Positions 45,195-53,231 of a stretch of 64,000 nt of DNA are shown one piece after another. The translations under genes were made by a program, and so were the position numbers. Each line of letters begins with the position of its first letter. Position 1 is the first letter of the stretch. The notes under the pieces are model-generated. The model was not told the origin of the DNA and did not search any database. It saw only the letters and a list, made by a program, of their open reading frames with translations. Source of the DNA: Shewanella sp. 1CM18E (GTDB taxonomy: Bacteria; Pseudomonadota; Gammaproteobacteria; Enterobacterales; Shewanellaceae); contig NZ_JALNTW010000002.1 of the NCBI RefSeq assembly GCF_023161665.1, positions 1 through 64,000 of the forward strand, written 5' to 3'.

Positions 45195-45523
45195 TAGTCG
45201 TTCCTTAATTCGTTTTCCAGTAGCAGATCTGTTTTACGCTCAAGACGACTAATGCCCTCTTGCGTGGCGTTAATGGTTTCAGTAAGGCCACTTAGGGTTT
45301 TATCTAGGCGGTGGACCTCTTCTTTGGTCGGCAGGTGCTTAATATCAGCCTTGACCTGCGTCATCTGCTGATCGATTTGGCTCAATTTTTTATTAAGGTG
45401 TTCATGATCACGTCGTGGGGTAAATCGTTGATTGAACCAAGCCAGTAAACCTATAAAGGCCAAGTAAGCAAAGGCGGATAACCATTTAAAGTTATTGTTA
45501 ATAAACTCCAATGCATCAGCCAC
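45194..45523 (-). CDS. DUF2730 family protein (Mu gp25-like)
   Basis: 109 residues from GTG at 45523, with GGAGG in good place and an 8-base overlap with the DksA-like gene. One transmembrane helix (about 12-32, WLSAFAYLAFIGLLAWF) is followed by a long coiled coil. Topology fits a spanin-like or membrane-linked lysis-region protein, but the family function is unknown. Confidence 0.8.
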   Translation of the reverse strand: MADALEFINNNFKWLSAFAYLAFIGLLAWFNQRFTPRRDHEHLNKKLSQIDQQMTQVKADIKHLPTKEEVHRLDKTLSGLTETINATQEGISRLERKTDLLLENELRND

Positions 45524-45728
45524 GGCGGCCTCCAGTGCGCTGACGTTCACGCAGATCTTCATCTTGTTGGCAACTTAAACAGCGCTGCGCCCTTAGCCGC
45601 TGAGGTTCAACAGCCTCTAAGCAATCCACACATATGCCATTGCCTTGTGCTAATGGCTTACGAGCCCTTGCGATACAGCTTTCACGTTCACGCATCTCAA
45701 GGTCGCTAGCCCAGTCTTCGGCTTTCAT
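45516..45728 (-). CDS. TraR/DksA-type zinc finger protein
   Basis: 70 residues. A four-cysteine zinc site is present, GICVDCLEAV and RCLSCQ, as in TraR. Short TraR/DksA proteins bind the RNA polymerase secondary channel and mimic ppGpp/DksA action. Common in Mu-like and lambdoid late regions; it may help redirect host transcription. Confidence 0.87.
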   Translation of the reverse strand: MKAEDWASDLEMRERESCIARARKPLAQGNGICVDCLEAVEPQRLRAQRCLSCQQDEDLRERQRTGGRRG

Positions 45729-46343
45729 TTAAGCTCCTGCGCTGCCACGTTTAAACAGCGGCCCCAAGCCCGTAGTAATACTGCTAGCAACACCAGCTAC
45801 AGTACTTGCACCTTCACGCCACTTGCCAATTTCACGCAGCCCCATATAAGCCAGCAGTGGTGAAATAAGTAACAGTGCCATATCAAGTGAGGCCCCTGAG
45901 CCTTTATCAAATGCTGCCGCCGCTTCTAGCCCTAATACATATGTTCCAGCGATGTAACCCGATAAGCGCGCCATATAAGGGCGGGTCTTACTCACATAAA
46001 GGTTAGTGCTGTTATCACCGTTTTGAATCGTCTGCTGAGTTTGCAGGTGCAAACTGGTATCGCGCTTAGCCTCGATGCGCGCCAGCTGCACTTCGCATTC
46101 GGCAGCCACCGATTTAAGCTGCAACAAATCTTGGGGCGATAGTAAAGTCAACGCCTGATTAAGGGCTTGCTCAGGGCTAGGTTTACCTGCTGCAATATCA
46201 ACTAAGTTGGCTACCTTATTTGCGATATCCTTTTTGGCTTTACCGGAATCGTCATTATCAAAAAAACTACCAATGCCACGAATAAGATCGGGACCAGTTT
46301 TAATTAAGGTAGAAGCGATTGCAGTGAGTGTTAGCGGGTCCAT
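45729..46343 (-). CDS. 3TM-type phage holin
   Basis: 204 residues. An N-terminal helix-rich part includes LLSPQDLLQLKSVAAECE. A C-terminal pair of hydrophobic segments (YIAGTYVLGLEAAAAF and LDMALLLISPLLAYMGLREIGKW) matches 3TM holins. It should form the membrane hole for lysis. No clear endolysin with a lysozyme motif is next to it; the DUF5675 protein is the only candidate. Confidence 0.75.
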   Translation of the reverse strand: MDPLTLTAIASTLIKTGPDLIRGIGSFFDNDDSGKAKKDIANKVANLVDIAAGKPSPEQALNQALTLLSPQDLLQLKSVAAECEVQLARIEAKRDTSLHLQTQQTIQNGDNSTNLYVSKTRPYMARLSGYIAGTYVLGLEAAAAFDKGSGASLDMALLLISPLLAYMGLREIGKWREGASTVAGVASSITTGLGPLFKRGSAGA

Positions 46344-46445
46344 ATTCGGTCCTTAGTGAGAGCAGGTGTATGAATAATTGGTGACTGAGTGCTTAGCGAT
46401 TTGGATGGCTTCAATTGATTCCTATTTGAATGTGGCTAGAGAGCA

Positions 46446-46874
46446 TCATTGCCCCCGAATCACTATGGTGCAGCTTTGCTCACCGACTAATGCCAGTAGC
46501 TGTTCAAGAGCATTACGACTTTGTAAAACGCCCCACTCTTTACCTACAACGCCAAAGGATTCACCTGGGGCGATGCAACCCAGGAGCTCGCTCACACGAT
46601 TGGCAACATGGATTAAACAGTGGGTTCGCTGGCTAGGACCGTACAGAGTTACGCCTAGAGTGGGCGCAGTAATAGCAAGGCATACGCCTTTGCTCGGGCT
46701 CTGGTGGCGTTGTATTTGATACGTGCCTTCAGGGATGCAGCTCTTGCCCTTCTGGTTATTTAACCAAGAGCATTCAACGGTAACAGCAACAGTATTACCA
46801 CCAGCGTCTTTAAGTTCGCCAAAAGTACCGTGCTGAAAGTAACGGCGGTAGAGGGTAAGCTTTTGTGCAGGCAT
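46446..46874 (-). CDS. DUF5675 protein, lysis module
   Basis: 142 residues. ELPWL-like ECSWLNNQKGKSCIPEGTYQI, then IHVANRVSELLGCIAPGESFG, is the DUF5675 pattern. The conserved His and Cys (LIHVAN...GCIA) recall L,D-transpeptidase-like folds, so an action on peptidoglycan is possible but unproven. First gene after the cargo slot; the ATG directly follows the terminator T-run. Confidence 0.8.
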   Translation of the reverse strand: MPAQKLTLYRRYFQHGTFGELKDAGGNTVAVTVECSWLNNQKGKSCIPEGTYQIQRHQSPSKGVCLAITAPTLGVTLYGPSQRTHCLIHVANRVSELLGCIAPGESFGVVGKEWGVLQSRNALEQLLALVGEQSCTIVIRGQ

Positions 46875-46875
46875 A

Positions 46876-46912
46876 AAAAAACCGAGACAAGGAACATAGG
46901 TTCATTGTCTCG
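46876..46912 (-). terminator. Terminator between the TrlF-like gene and the lysis module
   Basis: Stem AAACCGAGACAA with its full complement, 13- to 14-base loop, followed by a T-run on the minus strand that meets the start codon of the DUF5675 gene. Same layout as the hairpin before the protease gene. Confidence 0.88.
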
Positions 46913-46949
46913 GTTTATGGTGTTTGGCAGGGTTTGAAAGATTTCGGGA

Positions 46950-49604
46950 TTAGTTTGTCAATCTGCTGTAACGAGACTTAAATGCATCTTTACCACCTTC
47001 CATTTGTGCACATATTAAATCTTTCATCGCTGGTTCCTGAATAGACCCCATTTGGCCTACTGTCACTTTGCCCTTATCAAACTTCATAGAAATTACATTT
47101 TCCGCATCACCATTCACAACTAGCGGCCCCGAGTGTGTAACCAATATTAATTGTCGTCTAGATTTGTTCTTTCTTATGTTTGGAATGACATTTGTCGACA
47201 GCATTGCACAATCCAGATCATCTTCTGGTTGGTCTATTATAATTGGTTCGTCGCCATAACTGAGTAAAAAGCTTAACATTGAAGCACTTTGTTGGCCTGG
47301 TGACGCATCTTCTAAATTAGACCAGCTATCATCATCCCTTTTAAACTGAATAAAAATACCATCTTCTGGAAACCAAGTGTTCAAGGTTCTTAAGCGATCA
47401 TTGGTTAGCTCACTCAACTTTTTAGCAAAAGAAGCATGAAGCCCTCTATCCTTCATGATATCCATAGTGACCGTATGGAAATCCTTTAATTCTCTTAATT
47501 TAACGTAAGTATCTAACGCTATTTTAGAATTTCTTTTTTCAATCTTAACTAATGGGTCAAGTAACCCTTTTTTTGATGCAACATCATATATATGTTCACT
47601 AAATGACTCAAAGCCTACAGCTTGCTTATACCCAGCAATCAAGTCTTCTTCTGGTTCCCCCAAAGGTAACACTCTGATCTTTAAGTTTTCAATTTTCAGT
47701 AAATCAATAAAACTTTGTCGTCTATTTGTCAGCTCTTGTCGACTATCTACTAGCTGCTGGTATTTATCATTGAGTAAACCAATAGTTTTGACAAGCTGGA
47801 CAGGTGATGACGCCAAACCTCTAGCTTTATCTGCTAAATCAGAACGCTGCGCAACTAATTCAATCAACCTTTCCGGTGAAGCACCTTTTTCATTTAATGT
47901 TTCAACACAATCTTGAATCGCATGAGCATTTTCTTCAAGTAAAGCAGAATTAACTGTATATGGAGGGCGTTCGATAAGGCCATCAACCTTAGCCCTATAA
48001 TCACCTATTAGTGATTTTAAGCTTTTAGCAAAGTCAATATTTAACTTATTTGCATCCGATACCCATGATTCAGTTATAGAGTCCAATTCATATTCAGGTT
48101 CTAACAATTCAAAAACTGACTCTTCACAAGCTTGCTCTACATCATTCAAGCTTGTCTGTATCCCCTGAATAAATTGGTCTAAATAGCCTTTTTCTTTATC
48201 TAATTGCTCTTTTTTTTCAACCAGTTTTGAGTAATCTGAGTCTTGAACTTGTTCAATACTTAGACTTATATCTTTATACTCGCTTTTAATAGTTTTTAAC
48301 TGTTTACTATTACCTATAAGCCTCTCTCTTTGAGCAAATAAAGCACCATACTCATCCTCTAGGCTTTTATGTACAGTAAACCAAGAATCATAATTCACCT
48401 CTTTAGACTGATCTACTATTCGTAAAAATGCATTACTAGCATTAGCTATTTCAAAAAGCATTTTTTGACTATAAATAGAAATAGGAAATCTTTGTGAAGA
48501 AAACGATTCAGATGTGATTGTCCCGTCAGAGTCTGTAAATTTAGCTAACCGCTCTATAGGCGAAGCTTTAATTAAAAACTTTTGGGAATCTTTATAATAA
48601 TCAAGCTCAATCAGGGAGTTTTTCCCAAGCGTTTTAGCAACAAATTTATCGTACTTTAGTTTAATATCCTTTGGTAACTCATTATCAAGCCCTAAAGCAT
48701 ATCGAATATACTCAACAACAGTAGACTTTCCACTCCCTCGACTACCGATTATAGCGCTATACCATGGACTAAAACCTACTGTGATAGGCATTCCATTGTT
48801 AGAGCAAGTATTTGTGTTTATTCTTATTTCACTAACTCTATTACCTGGTTGCGCAGGCGGCTTACCATCGATACTTCGAATAATCGAATATTCATGATCA
48901 GCAAGTGCAGTTTTCAAGCCATCAAAGTTTGGAGAACTCATCTTGACCCAGGTGTAAAGGCTTCCGGCAGTGCTACGCTCATGAGAGTCTGAACCAATAA
49001 TTAATGGCTTATTTTCAATAAACTTTCTCTTTTGCTGATCAACGTCTTGAATATCACCTTTAAGCTCTATTGCATCGATTTTCTTATTAAATATTTGTCT
49101 AATCGCACCTAAATTTTTCTCAGTTGTTAACAAACCTTTTGGTCTATCCACATGAGCCAAAATCGTTAAACCATTGTTTGCCTTAATAATATCTAAACAC
49201 TGTTCAACTCCCGAAGTTAACACTAAGCTATGATTTGGTATATTTAGTGGTTTACCGCAAGCACCTACGACACCAGCGATTTGTTCTGAATTAAAATCTT
49301 CTGGAAAAACACCTAAAATATGTACGTTACCAGTAGCTGTTAATTCAACACTAGGAAAAATGCTTAAAGGCTTAAATCCGTTTTTTTCACCAGCATCAAA
49401 CTCTTTTTTTAACTCTTCGAAAGCCAGCTTTGCTTTATCAACAAAGGCCCCCGTATTGTGATCTGAAAGAATAATGGCATCAATATCAGCCCTCATATAC
49501 GCTAATAACCAATCTTTAGGCGAAACAGGGTCATCTTCCCTATAATCTTCAGAAGCTGGAGAATGACAATGAAAGTCAAACTTAAACCAATCGGTACCAT
49601 ACAT
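46950..49604 (-). CDS. TrlF-like PHP-domain / SMC-type ATPase (probable defence)
   Basis: 884 residues from ATG at 49604, which lies behind a promoter; the longer form starts with GTG within it. The N-terminal PHP phosphoesterase domain (about 5-245) has FHCHSP (His12, His14), SDHNTGA, SVELT, LAHVD and GSDSHE, the metal ligands. An ABC/SMC-type ATPase follows: Walker A GSRGSGKS (287-294), a long coiled coil, signature SPGQQS, Walker B IIIDQPEDDLD and H-loop THSG. This is the build of TrlF, whose family is linked to tRNA loss and phage defence. AT-rich, placed where Mu carries its late regulator C. Confidence 0.85.
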   Translation of the reverse strand: MYGTDWFKFDFHCHSPASEDYREDDPVSPKDWLLAYMRADIDAIILSDHNTGAFVDKAKLAFEELKKEFDAGEKNGFKPLSIFPSVELTATGNVHILGVFPEDFNSEQIAGVVGACGKPLNIPNHSLVLTSGVEQCLDIIKANNGLTILAHVDRPKGLLTTEKNLGAIRQIFNKKIDAIELKGDIQDVDQQKRKFIENKPLIIGSDSHERSTAGSLYTWVKMSSPNFDGLKTALADHEYSIIRSIDGKPPAQPGNRVSEIRINTNTCSNNGMPITVGFSPWYSAIIGSRGSGKSTVVEYIRYALGLDNELPKDIKLKYDKFVAKTLGKNSLIELDYYKDSQKFLIKASPIERLAKFTDSDGTITSESFSSQRFPISIYSQKMLFEIANASNAFLRIVDQSKEVNYDSWFTVHKSLEDEYGALFAQRERLIGNSKQLKTIKSEYKDISLSIEQVQDSDYSKLVEKKEQLDKEKGYLDQFIQGIQTSLNDVEQACEESVFELLEPEYELDSITESWVSDANKLNIDFAKSLKSLIGDYRAKVDGLIERPPYTVNSALLEENAHAIQDCVETLNEKGASPERLIELVAQRSDLADKARGLASSPVQLVKTIGLLNDKYQQLVDSRQELTNRRQSFIDLLKIENLKIRVLPLGEPEEDLIAGYKQAVGFESFSEHIYDVASKKGLLDPLVKIEKRNSKIALDTYVKLRELKDFHTVTMDIMKDRGLHASFAKKLSELTNDRLRTLNTWFPEDGIFIQFKRDDDSWSNLEDASPGQQSASMLSFLLSYGDEPIIIDQPEDDLDCAMLSTNVIPNIRKNKSRRQLILVTHSGPLVVNGDAENVISMKFDKGKVTVGQMGSIQEPAMKDLICAQMEGGKDAFKSRYSRLTN

Positions 49605-49615
49605 AAAACTTATCT

Positions 49616-49638
49616 CAACACAGTCATAAATTGTGTTG
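49616..49638. promoter_or_regulatory. Inverted repeat between promoter and start of the TrlF-like gene
   Basis: CAACACA (49616-49622) is mirrored by TGTGTTG (49632-49638). It sits over the expected transcription start, a place for an operator or a leader hairpin. Confidence 0.45.
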
Positions 49639-49666
49639 ATCGTACCACAAAACTTCACCTAAACAA
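49639..49666 (-). promoter_or_regulatory. Promoter of the TrlF-like gene
   Basis: On the minus strand TTGTTT (49661-49666) and TACGAT (49639-49644) with a 16-base spacer, 35 bases before the start. A private promoter would allow expression in the silent prophage. Confidence 0.5.
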
Positions 49667-49687
49667 TTAGTTACAGCTCACGTATAT

Positions 49688-50158
49688 TCAAAACAACCTT
49701 CTCTGCTTCCTCGCCACAAACGCCGCCCTTTGCTCGGCAATAATCTGACTCACTCGTCGCTCTGTCAAGCTATAGTCTCGCGACAATTGCTCAAGGTTAT
49801 TGCCTTTAAACTCTCGCCAGATACGAATATCACGCAGCGCATCTTTGAGACGTTCACCATTAGGAATATAGATATCTCGGCCACCAAGATAGGCACTTAA
49901 GGTCGTTGCTAACGCTTCACTGATTTGTACGGCATTGCTAATAGCTTGCCCTTCCAAAGTAACACGCATTAGCTCACACAAGCTTTGCAAGGTTGATGGC
50001 CAGCGTTTGGTGAAGTCTTCACGCTCATCTGGTTTGAGGTTTTGTAGGGTTTCGAGTGCTTGTTCAAGTTCTTGATGGCTAGTTTGCAACAGGTCCATCT
50101 GATCGGTACTTTCATGTTGAATAGCATCAGCATGCTTTTTAGGCATTAAGTTATTCAT
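49688..50158 (-). CDS. Mor/C-type transcription activator
   Basis: 156 residues. The second half carries the Mor/C pattern: dimerisation region, LGGRDIYIPNGERL beta-strand linker, and helix-turn-helix NNLEQLSRDYSLTERRVSQIIAEQR. In Mu, Mor switches on the middle promoter that makes C, and C switches on four late promoters. Only one Mor/C gene is seen here, so this protein may drive the late genes directly. Overlaps the GemA gene by 8 bases. Confidence 0.9.
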   Translation of the reverse strand: MNNLMPKKHADAIQHESTDQMDLLQTSHQELEQALETLQNLKPDEREDFTKRWPSTLQSLCELMRVTLEGQAISNAVQISEALATTLSAYLGGRDIYIPNGERLKDALRDIRIWREFKGNNLEQLSRDYSLTERRVSQIIAEQRAAFVARKQRRLF

Positions 50159-50786
50159 GGGCGGCCCCTCCGTAGGCTCCGTTTAAATATAGGTCGACAA
50201 CTTGGTTATAGCTAAGAGATTGATGGTTTGATTTTGCGATATTGTTGAGCGTTCTTGATTGAATACGTTCTAGCAGCTCACGGCGGTGCCAGTTTTTAAG
50301 GCTCTCTAGCACTCGATTGGCTTGTTGTGGATTGAGCCAGGCCACGCTATCGACTTGTTGTTGTGACTTGGTCATACGGCGTGCATAACTATCTAATGCC
50401 GTTTCGCTAGCGTCTTGAATGATGTTGTGGTGACTCATAGTGATCCATACCGCACGGATTTTATCGATTAGTGCCACCTTTGCATTGCCTGATGCAGGGC
50501 TTAAGCGTTTACCTTTAATGTTTGGTTTAACGTTCGCTTTAACTTTCGCTTTAATGCCCTTTTTATCGTTGTTTAAACTTGGTTTAACCCGAGTGGGTTT
50601 AAAGCCTTTTTGCTTAAAACATTCTAGTGCTTGTTCAAGCTCACTAAGCGTCATGGCACGCAGTGAGCTTTTGCCTGTGGCATGTTTGAGCATACTGCGA
50701 TAAAGGTCATCGTCTAACTGCAGCTGCGTCTTGGCTATATTGATTAAAGTAAATAGGCGTTTAGTATCTGGCGTAATTGTGTGCAT
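50151..50786 (-). CDS. GemA-like regulatory protein (Mu gp16, DUF1018)
   Basis: 211 residues. LINIAKTQLQLDDDLYRSMLKHATGKSSLRAMTLSELEQAL is the DUF1018 signature. A Lys/Val/Asn-rich linker (about 74-92) separates it from the C-terminal helical part. In Mu, GemA affects host gene expression and DNA topology. Directly before the activator gene, as in Mu. Confidence 0.88.
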   Translation of the reverse strand: MHTITPDTKRLFTLINIAKTQLQLDDDLYRSMLKHATGKSSLRAMTLSELEQALECFKQKGFKPTRVKPSLNNDKKGIKAKVKANVKPNIKGKRLSPASGNAKVALIDKIRAVWITMSHHNIIQDASETALDSYARRMTKSQQQVDSVAWLNPQQANRVLESLKNWHRRELLERIQSRTLNNIAKSNHQSLSYNQVVDLYLNGAYGGAAHE

Positions 50787-50855
50787 GGTTATCTTCCCCG
50801 TTTATCAATGCCTAGCGAGTCGGCTAGCTGATTTGCCCACTCAGCGGTTGGCGGC

Positions 50856-50919
50856 TCACTGCACTTTTCGTTCACTGCTCTTGTCGCTCACTGCACTTAT
50901 TGATCACAGCTCTTGGTCA
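50856..50919. repeat. 16-bp tandem repeat, four copies
   Basis: Units start at 50856, 50872, 50888 and 50904, consensus TCACTGCWCTTNTYGN. Copies 1 and 3 share TCACTGCACTT, copies 2 and 4 share GCTCTTG. It fills the gap between the small early gene and the GemA gene. The period is not a multiple of three, so it is not coding. It may be a protein-binding array. Confidence 0.8.
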
Positions 50920-51207
50920 GCTTTCTTGTTGTGCTGATGGGTCAATATTTTTCAGCGAACGAATGATGAAGAAACCTATTAGCCTGCGCTTTTCTCCGGC
51001 AAACTCAGGGCTGAGCTCTTTTAACTCATTCATGAGCGCTGCACTGATGAGTAGGCAGTAGTGCGGCGTGGATAACGCCATTTTGCTTAGTTCGCAGCGC
51101 AATGTTTCAAAGTTCGCTTCAAGCAAAGCTGCAATACGTAACTTAAATGCGACTCGGTCGAGACTGGCTTGGTTTTCGTCAAACAGGTGCTGTATTGGAC
51201 TAATCAT
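50917..51207 (-). CDS. Small early phage protein
   Basis: 96 residues from ATG at 51207, with AAGGAGC upstream. The longer frame would cover the DUF3164 gene. Helical, no motif recognised (FKLRIAALLEANFETLRCELSKMALS...). Part of the early operon. Confidence 0.7.
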   Translation of the reverse strand: MISPIQHLFDENQASLDRVAFKLRIAALLEANFETLRCELSKMALSTPHYCLLISAALMNELKELSPEFAGEKRRLIGFFIIRSLKNIDPSAQQES

Positions 51208-51229
51208 GATTTGCTCCTTACATACCCAT

Positions 51230-51880
51230 TTAAAGGGTGCTGATATCCATTGATAACTGAACATATTTGCCATTTGGTAAACGCTCATATAACCGCAGGT
51301 ATTCGCTGGTGCCGGTGATTTGAATGGCATCAGCAATGGCGTCCATGGCCTTTTTCCAAGCGGCATCGTCGATATCTAACTGACGTAAGCTAAGCACTTG
51401 GTTAACGTTGATTTGACCTTGTTGGTCGACGCGAAATGCATGCTCTACCATGGCCATTAGGCGGTCGTCTGCTCCACCTGACCAGGAATGAATACACTCA
51501 TCGATTAAAGTTTTAGCGGTTTGGATACGTTCATCAAAAATACGGTGTTCACCCACTGCGCGGCGTACCTGGTATTGACCGTCGAAACTGCTAAGTGAGA
51601 CGTTGCCTTTTTTACCGCCTATATTGACGCCGTATTCATTGGCTGAGAGATCGACAAAATCGGTGATCTGATTCATGGTGGCGAGTTTGAAATCGAGCAT
51701 TGCTTGGCGCAGCGCTTTGCCTTTAATGACAATATCGCTAACCACTTCGTCACGAAGCTTGTCGATGGCTTTGATGCGCTCTTCTGGTACGAGATCGCCT
51801 TTTGCGTTTTTACGATAACCAGCTGGGATGCCATTTGTATTGGCTTGAGTTCCAACTTGAGTATTGTTTTGACTGTTCAT
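51230..51880 (-). CDS. DUF3164 early phage protein
   Basis: 216 residues. NGIPAGYRKNAKGDLVPEERIKAIDKLRDEVVSDIV and VNIGGKKGNVSLSSFDGQYQVRRAV are the DUF3164 pattern. Regular member of the early region of Mu-like phages of the B3/D3112 type; function not known. No Mu Gam (host nuclease inhibitor) gene is found near it. Confidence 0.87.
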   Translation of the reverse strand: MNSQNNTQVGTQANTNGIPAGYRKNAKGDLVPEERIKAIDKLRDEVVSDIVIKGKALRQAMLDFKLATMNQITDFVDLSANEYGVNIGGKKGNVSLSSFDGQYQVRRAVGEHRIFDERIQTAKTLIDECIHSWSGGADDRLMAMVEHAFRVDQQGQINVNQVLSLRQLDIDDAAWKKAMDAIADAIQITGTSEYLRLYERLPNGKYVQLSMDISTL

Positions 51881-51883
51881 TGC

Positions 51884-52093
51884 TTATTCCTCATTCCAGC
51901 GCACGGTGACGCCATGAAATTGCACTGCGCCGCTACGGCGGCGAATGCCCTTTATGTTTTCGATAATTTCGACTGCCATGGCTTTAAACTCTTTGGTTGG
52001 CTGGTCGATATGGACCACTTTGTGTTTACGGCTTAGCACCTTCATGCCGCGTAGGCGCAGTGCACAAACGACATTAATTTTTTGGGTGTTCAT
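51884..52093 (-). CDS. Small early phage protein
   Basis: 69 residues, basic. Overlaps the upstream gene by 20 bases and stops 3 bases before the DUF3164 start. Family not recognised. Confidence 0.65.
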   Translation of the reverse strand: MNTQKINVVCALRLRGMKVLSRKHKVVHIDQPTKEFKAMAVEIIENIKGIRRRSGAVQFHGVTVRWNEE

Positions 52094-52622
52094 GTTGCCT
52101 CCTAGCGGCTTGTTGCTGGATTAGTTTGTTGTACCTAAGCTCTAGTGCCTTTAACTCTTGTTTTAATAGGCTGCACAGTTGCCTTACCCCGCCACCATCC
52201 GTTTGTGATTGGCGCTCTAGGCGGTTATAGGCTGCATCGGCGCTATAGCGCTTTGGTGCATCACTTGCCGAGAAATTGGCTTGTATTGCGATACGCTTAA
52301 ACTGCTTTTGTTCTGGCAGGGTTGAATGCGGGCAACCACTACGACAGGCGCGGTATAGGCGCAACTTTATTGGGTTACTGGTTACCGTGTTGTTTTGATG
52401 TTTGTCGCATTGATGCAAGGGGATTTCGCCCATAATTGGGCAAACAACCGTGCGGTGCATGTAGGCTCCTTCGACTAGCTTTTTCATCCGTTGTAAGTCG
52501 CCTGGGTATTTGCTGTTTATCAGTTGGCTAATAACCGTTTTGGATACTCCAAGGTTTTTTGCAACGGCTTCTTGACCGTGTTCATTAGCCTGTTCGGCTA
52601 ATATCTGCTGCCATTTACTCAT
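52074..52622 (-). CDS. Early phage protein with helix-turn-helix and cysteine motif
   Basis: 182 residues. The N-terminal HTH (GQEAVAKNLGVSKTVISQLINSKYPG) resembles Cro/XRE types. VCPIMGEIPLHQCDKH and CRSGCPH suggest a zinc-binding middle. The C-terminus is a helical segment. Overlaps its upstream neighbour by 8 bases. A regulatory role is likely but not shown. Confidence 0.72.
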   Translation of the reverse strand: MSKWQQILAEQANEHGQEAVAKNLGVSKTVISQLINSKYPGDLQRMKKLVEGAYMHRTVVCPIMGEIPLHQCDKHQNNTVTSNPIKLRLYRACRSGCPHSTLPEQKQFKRIAIQANFSASDAPKRYSADAAYNRLERQSQTDGGGVRQLCSLLKQELKALELRYNKLIQQQAARRQHEHPKN

Positions 52623-53190
52623 CGCTTGGCTCCTTAAACGGATAGAAAGCTTGGCTATTTTGGTCCCACATGCCTTGCTTTTGAGTGGTTGGATATAAGC
52701 GACCGAGATCTTTAATCAGCATGTATTTAACGCAGGAGTAGCCGCTTTGATTGAGAAAGCGCCCTTTCTTACGGATAAAGCCTGATTGCTCTAAGTGCCA
52801 TAGATAGTTGTTGATTAAGGACAACGATGCATTAGTGGTGGTTTGCAGTAACTCGACACTGAATGCACGATGAATACGGATGGTGTTCCAGATCTGTTGT
52901 GATCGGGTGCCCTTTTTTACTCGGCGCTCTTTTCGCTTTGGTACCATTGGCGTATGCAGTTGCAGTGCCTGACGTTCAATACAAACGCGGTACAGCGTGC
53001 CTTGATACTTGTTTCGTTTGTCGATTACTTCTATTGCACGCTTTCTGATTAGCGTGCGAGTAAAGCCAACGATTTTGTTGGTTTTGATATTTAAAACCTG
53101 TGCAATCTCTTTGCAGCTAAATGTTTGTCGATTACACATTAGCCCCCAAGCTTGGTGCCTTATAGAGCTGGAGTTTGTAGGGATATTCAT
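52615..53190 (-). CDS. Early phage protein with winged-helix-like regions
   Basis: 191 residues. Two segments look like helix-turn-helix units: about 22-55 (TFSCKEIAQVLNIKTNKIVGFTRTLIRKRAIEV) and about 105-140 (AFSVELLQTTTNASLSLINNYLWHLEQSGFI). Basic middle. Follows the B gene in the early operon. Family not named with certainty. Confidence 0.7.
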   Translation of the reverse strand: MNIPTNSSSIRHQAWGLMCNRQTFSCKEIAQVLNIKTNKIVGFTRTLIRKRAIEVIDKRNKYQGTLYRVCIERQALQLHTPMVPKRKERRVKKGTRSQQIWNTIRIHRAFSVELLQTTTNASLSLINNYLWHLEQSGFIRKKGRFLNQSGYSCVKYMLIKDLGRLYPTTQKQGMWDQNSQAFYPFKEPSDE

Positions 53191-53231
53191 TGGTTATCCT
53201 TATCTATTTTATTAGCGCACGGGTCTAGGCT

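Noticed and set aside
46344..46445. A hidden small gene between the holin and DUF5675 genes
   Set aside because: No frame of useful length with a ribosome-binding site was found.
49605..49658. Longer GTG start for the TrlF-like gene
   Set aside because: It would start at or upstream of the -10 box of the promoter and lacks a Shine-Dalgarno sequence; ATG at 49604 directly begins the PHP domain.
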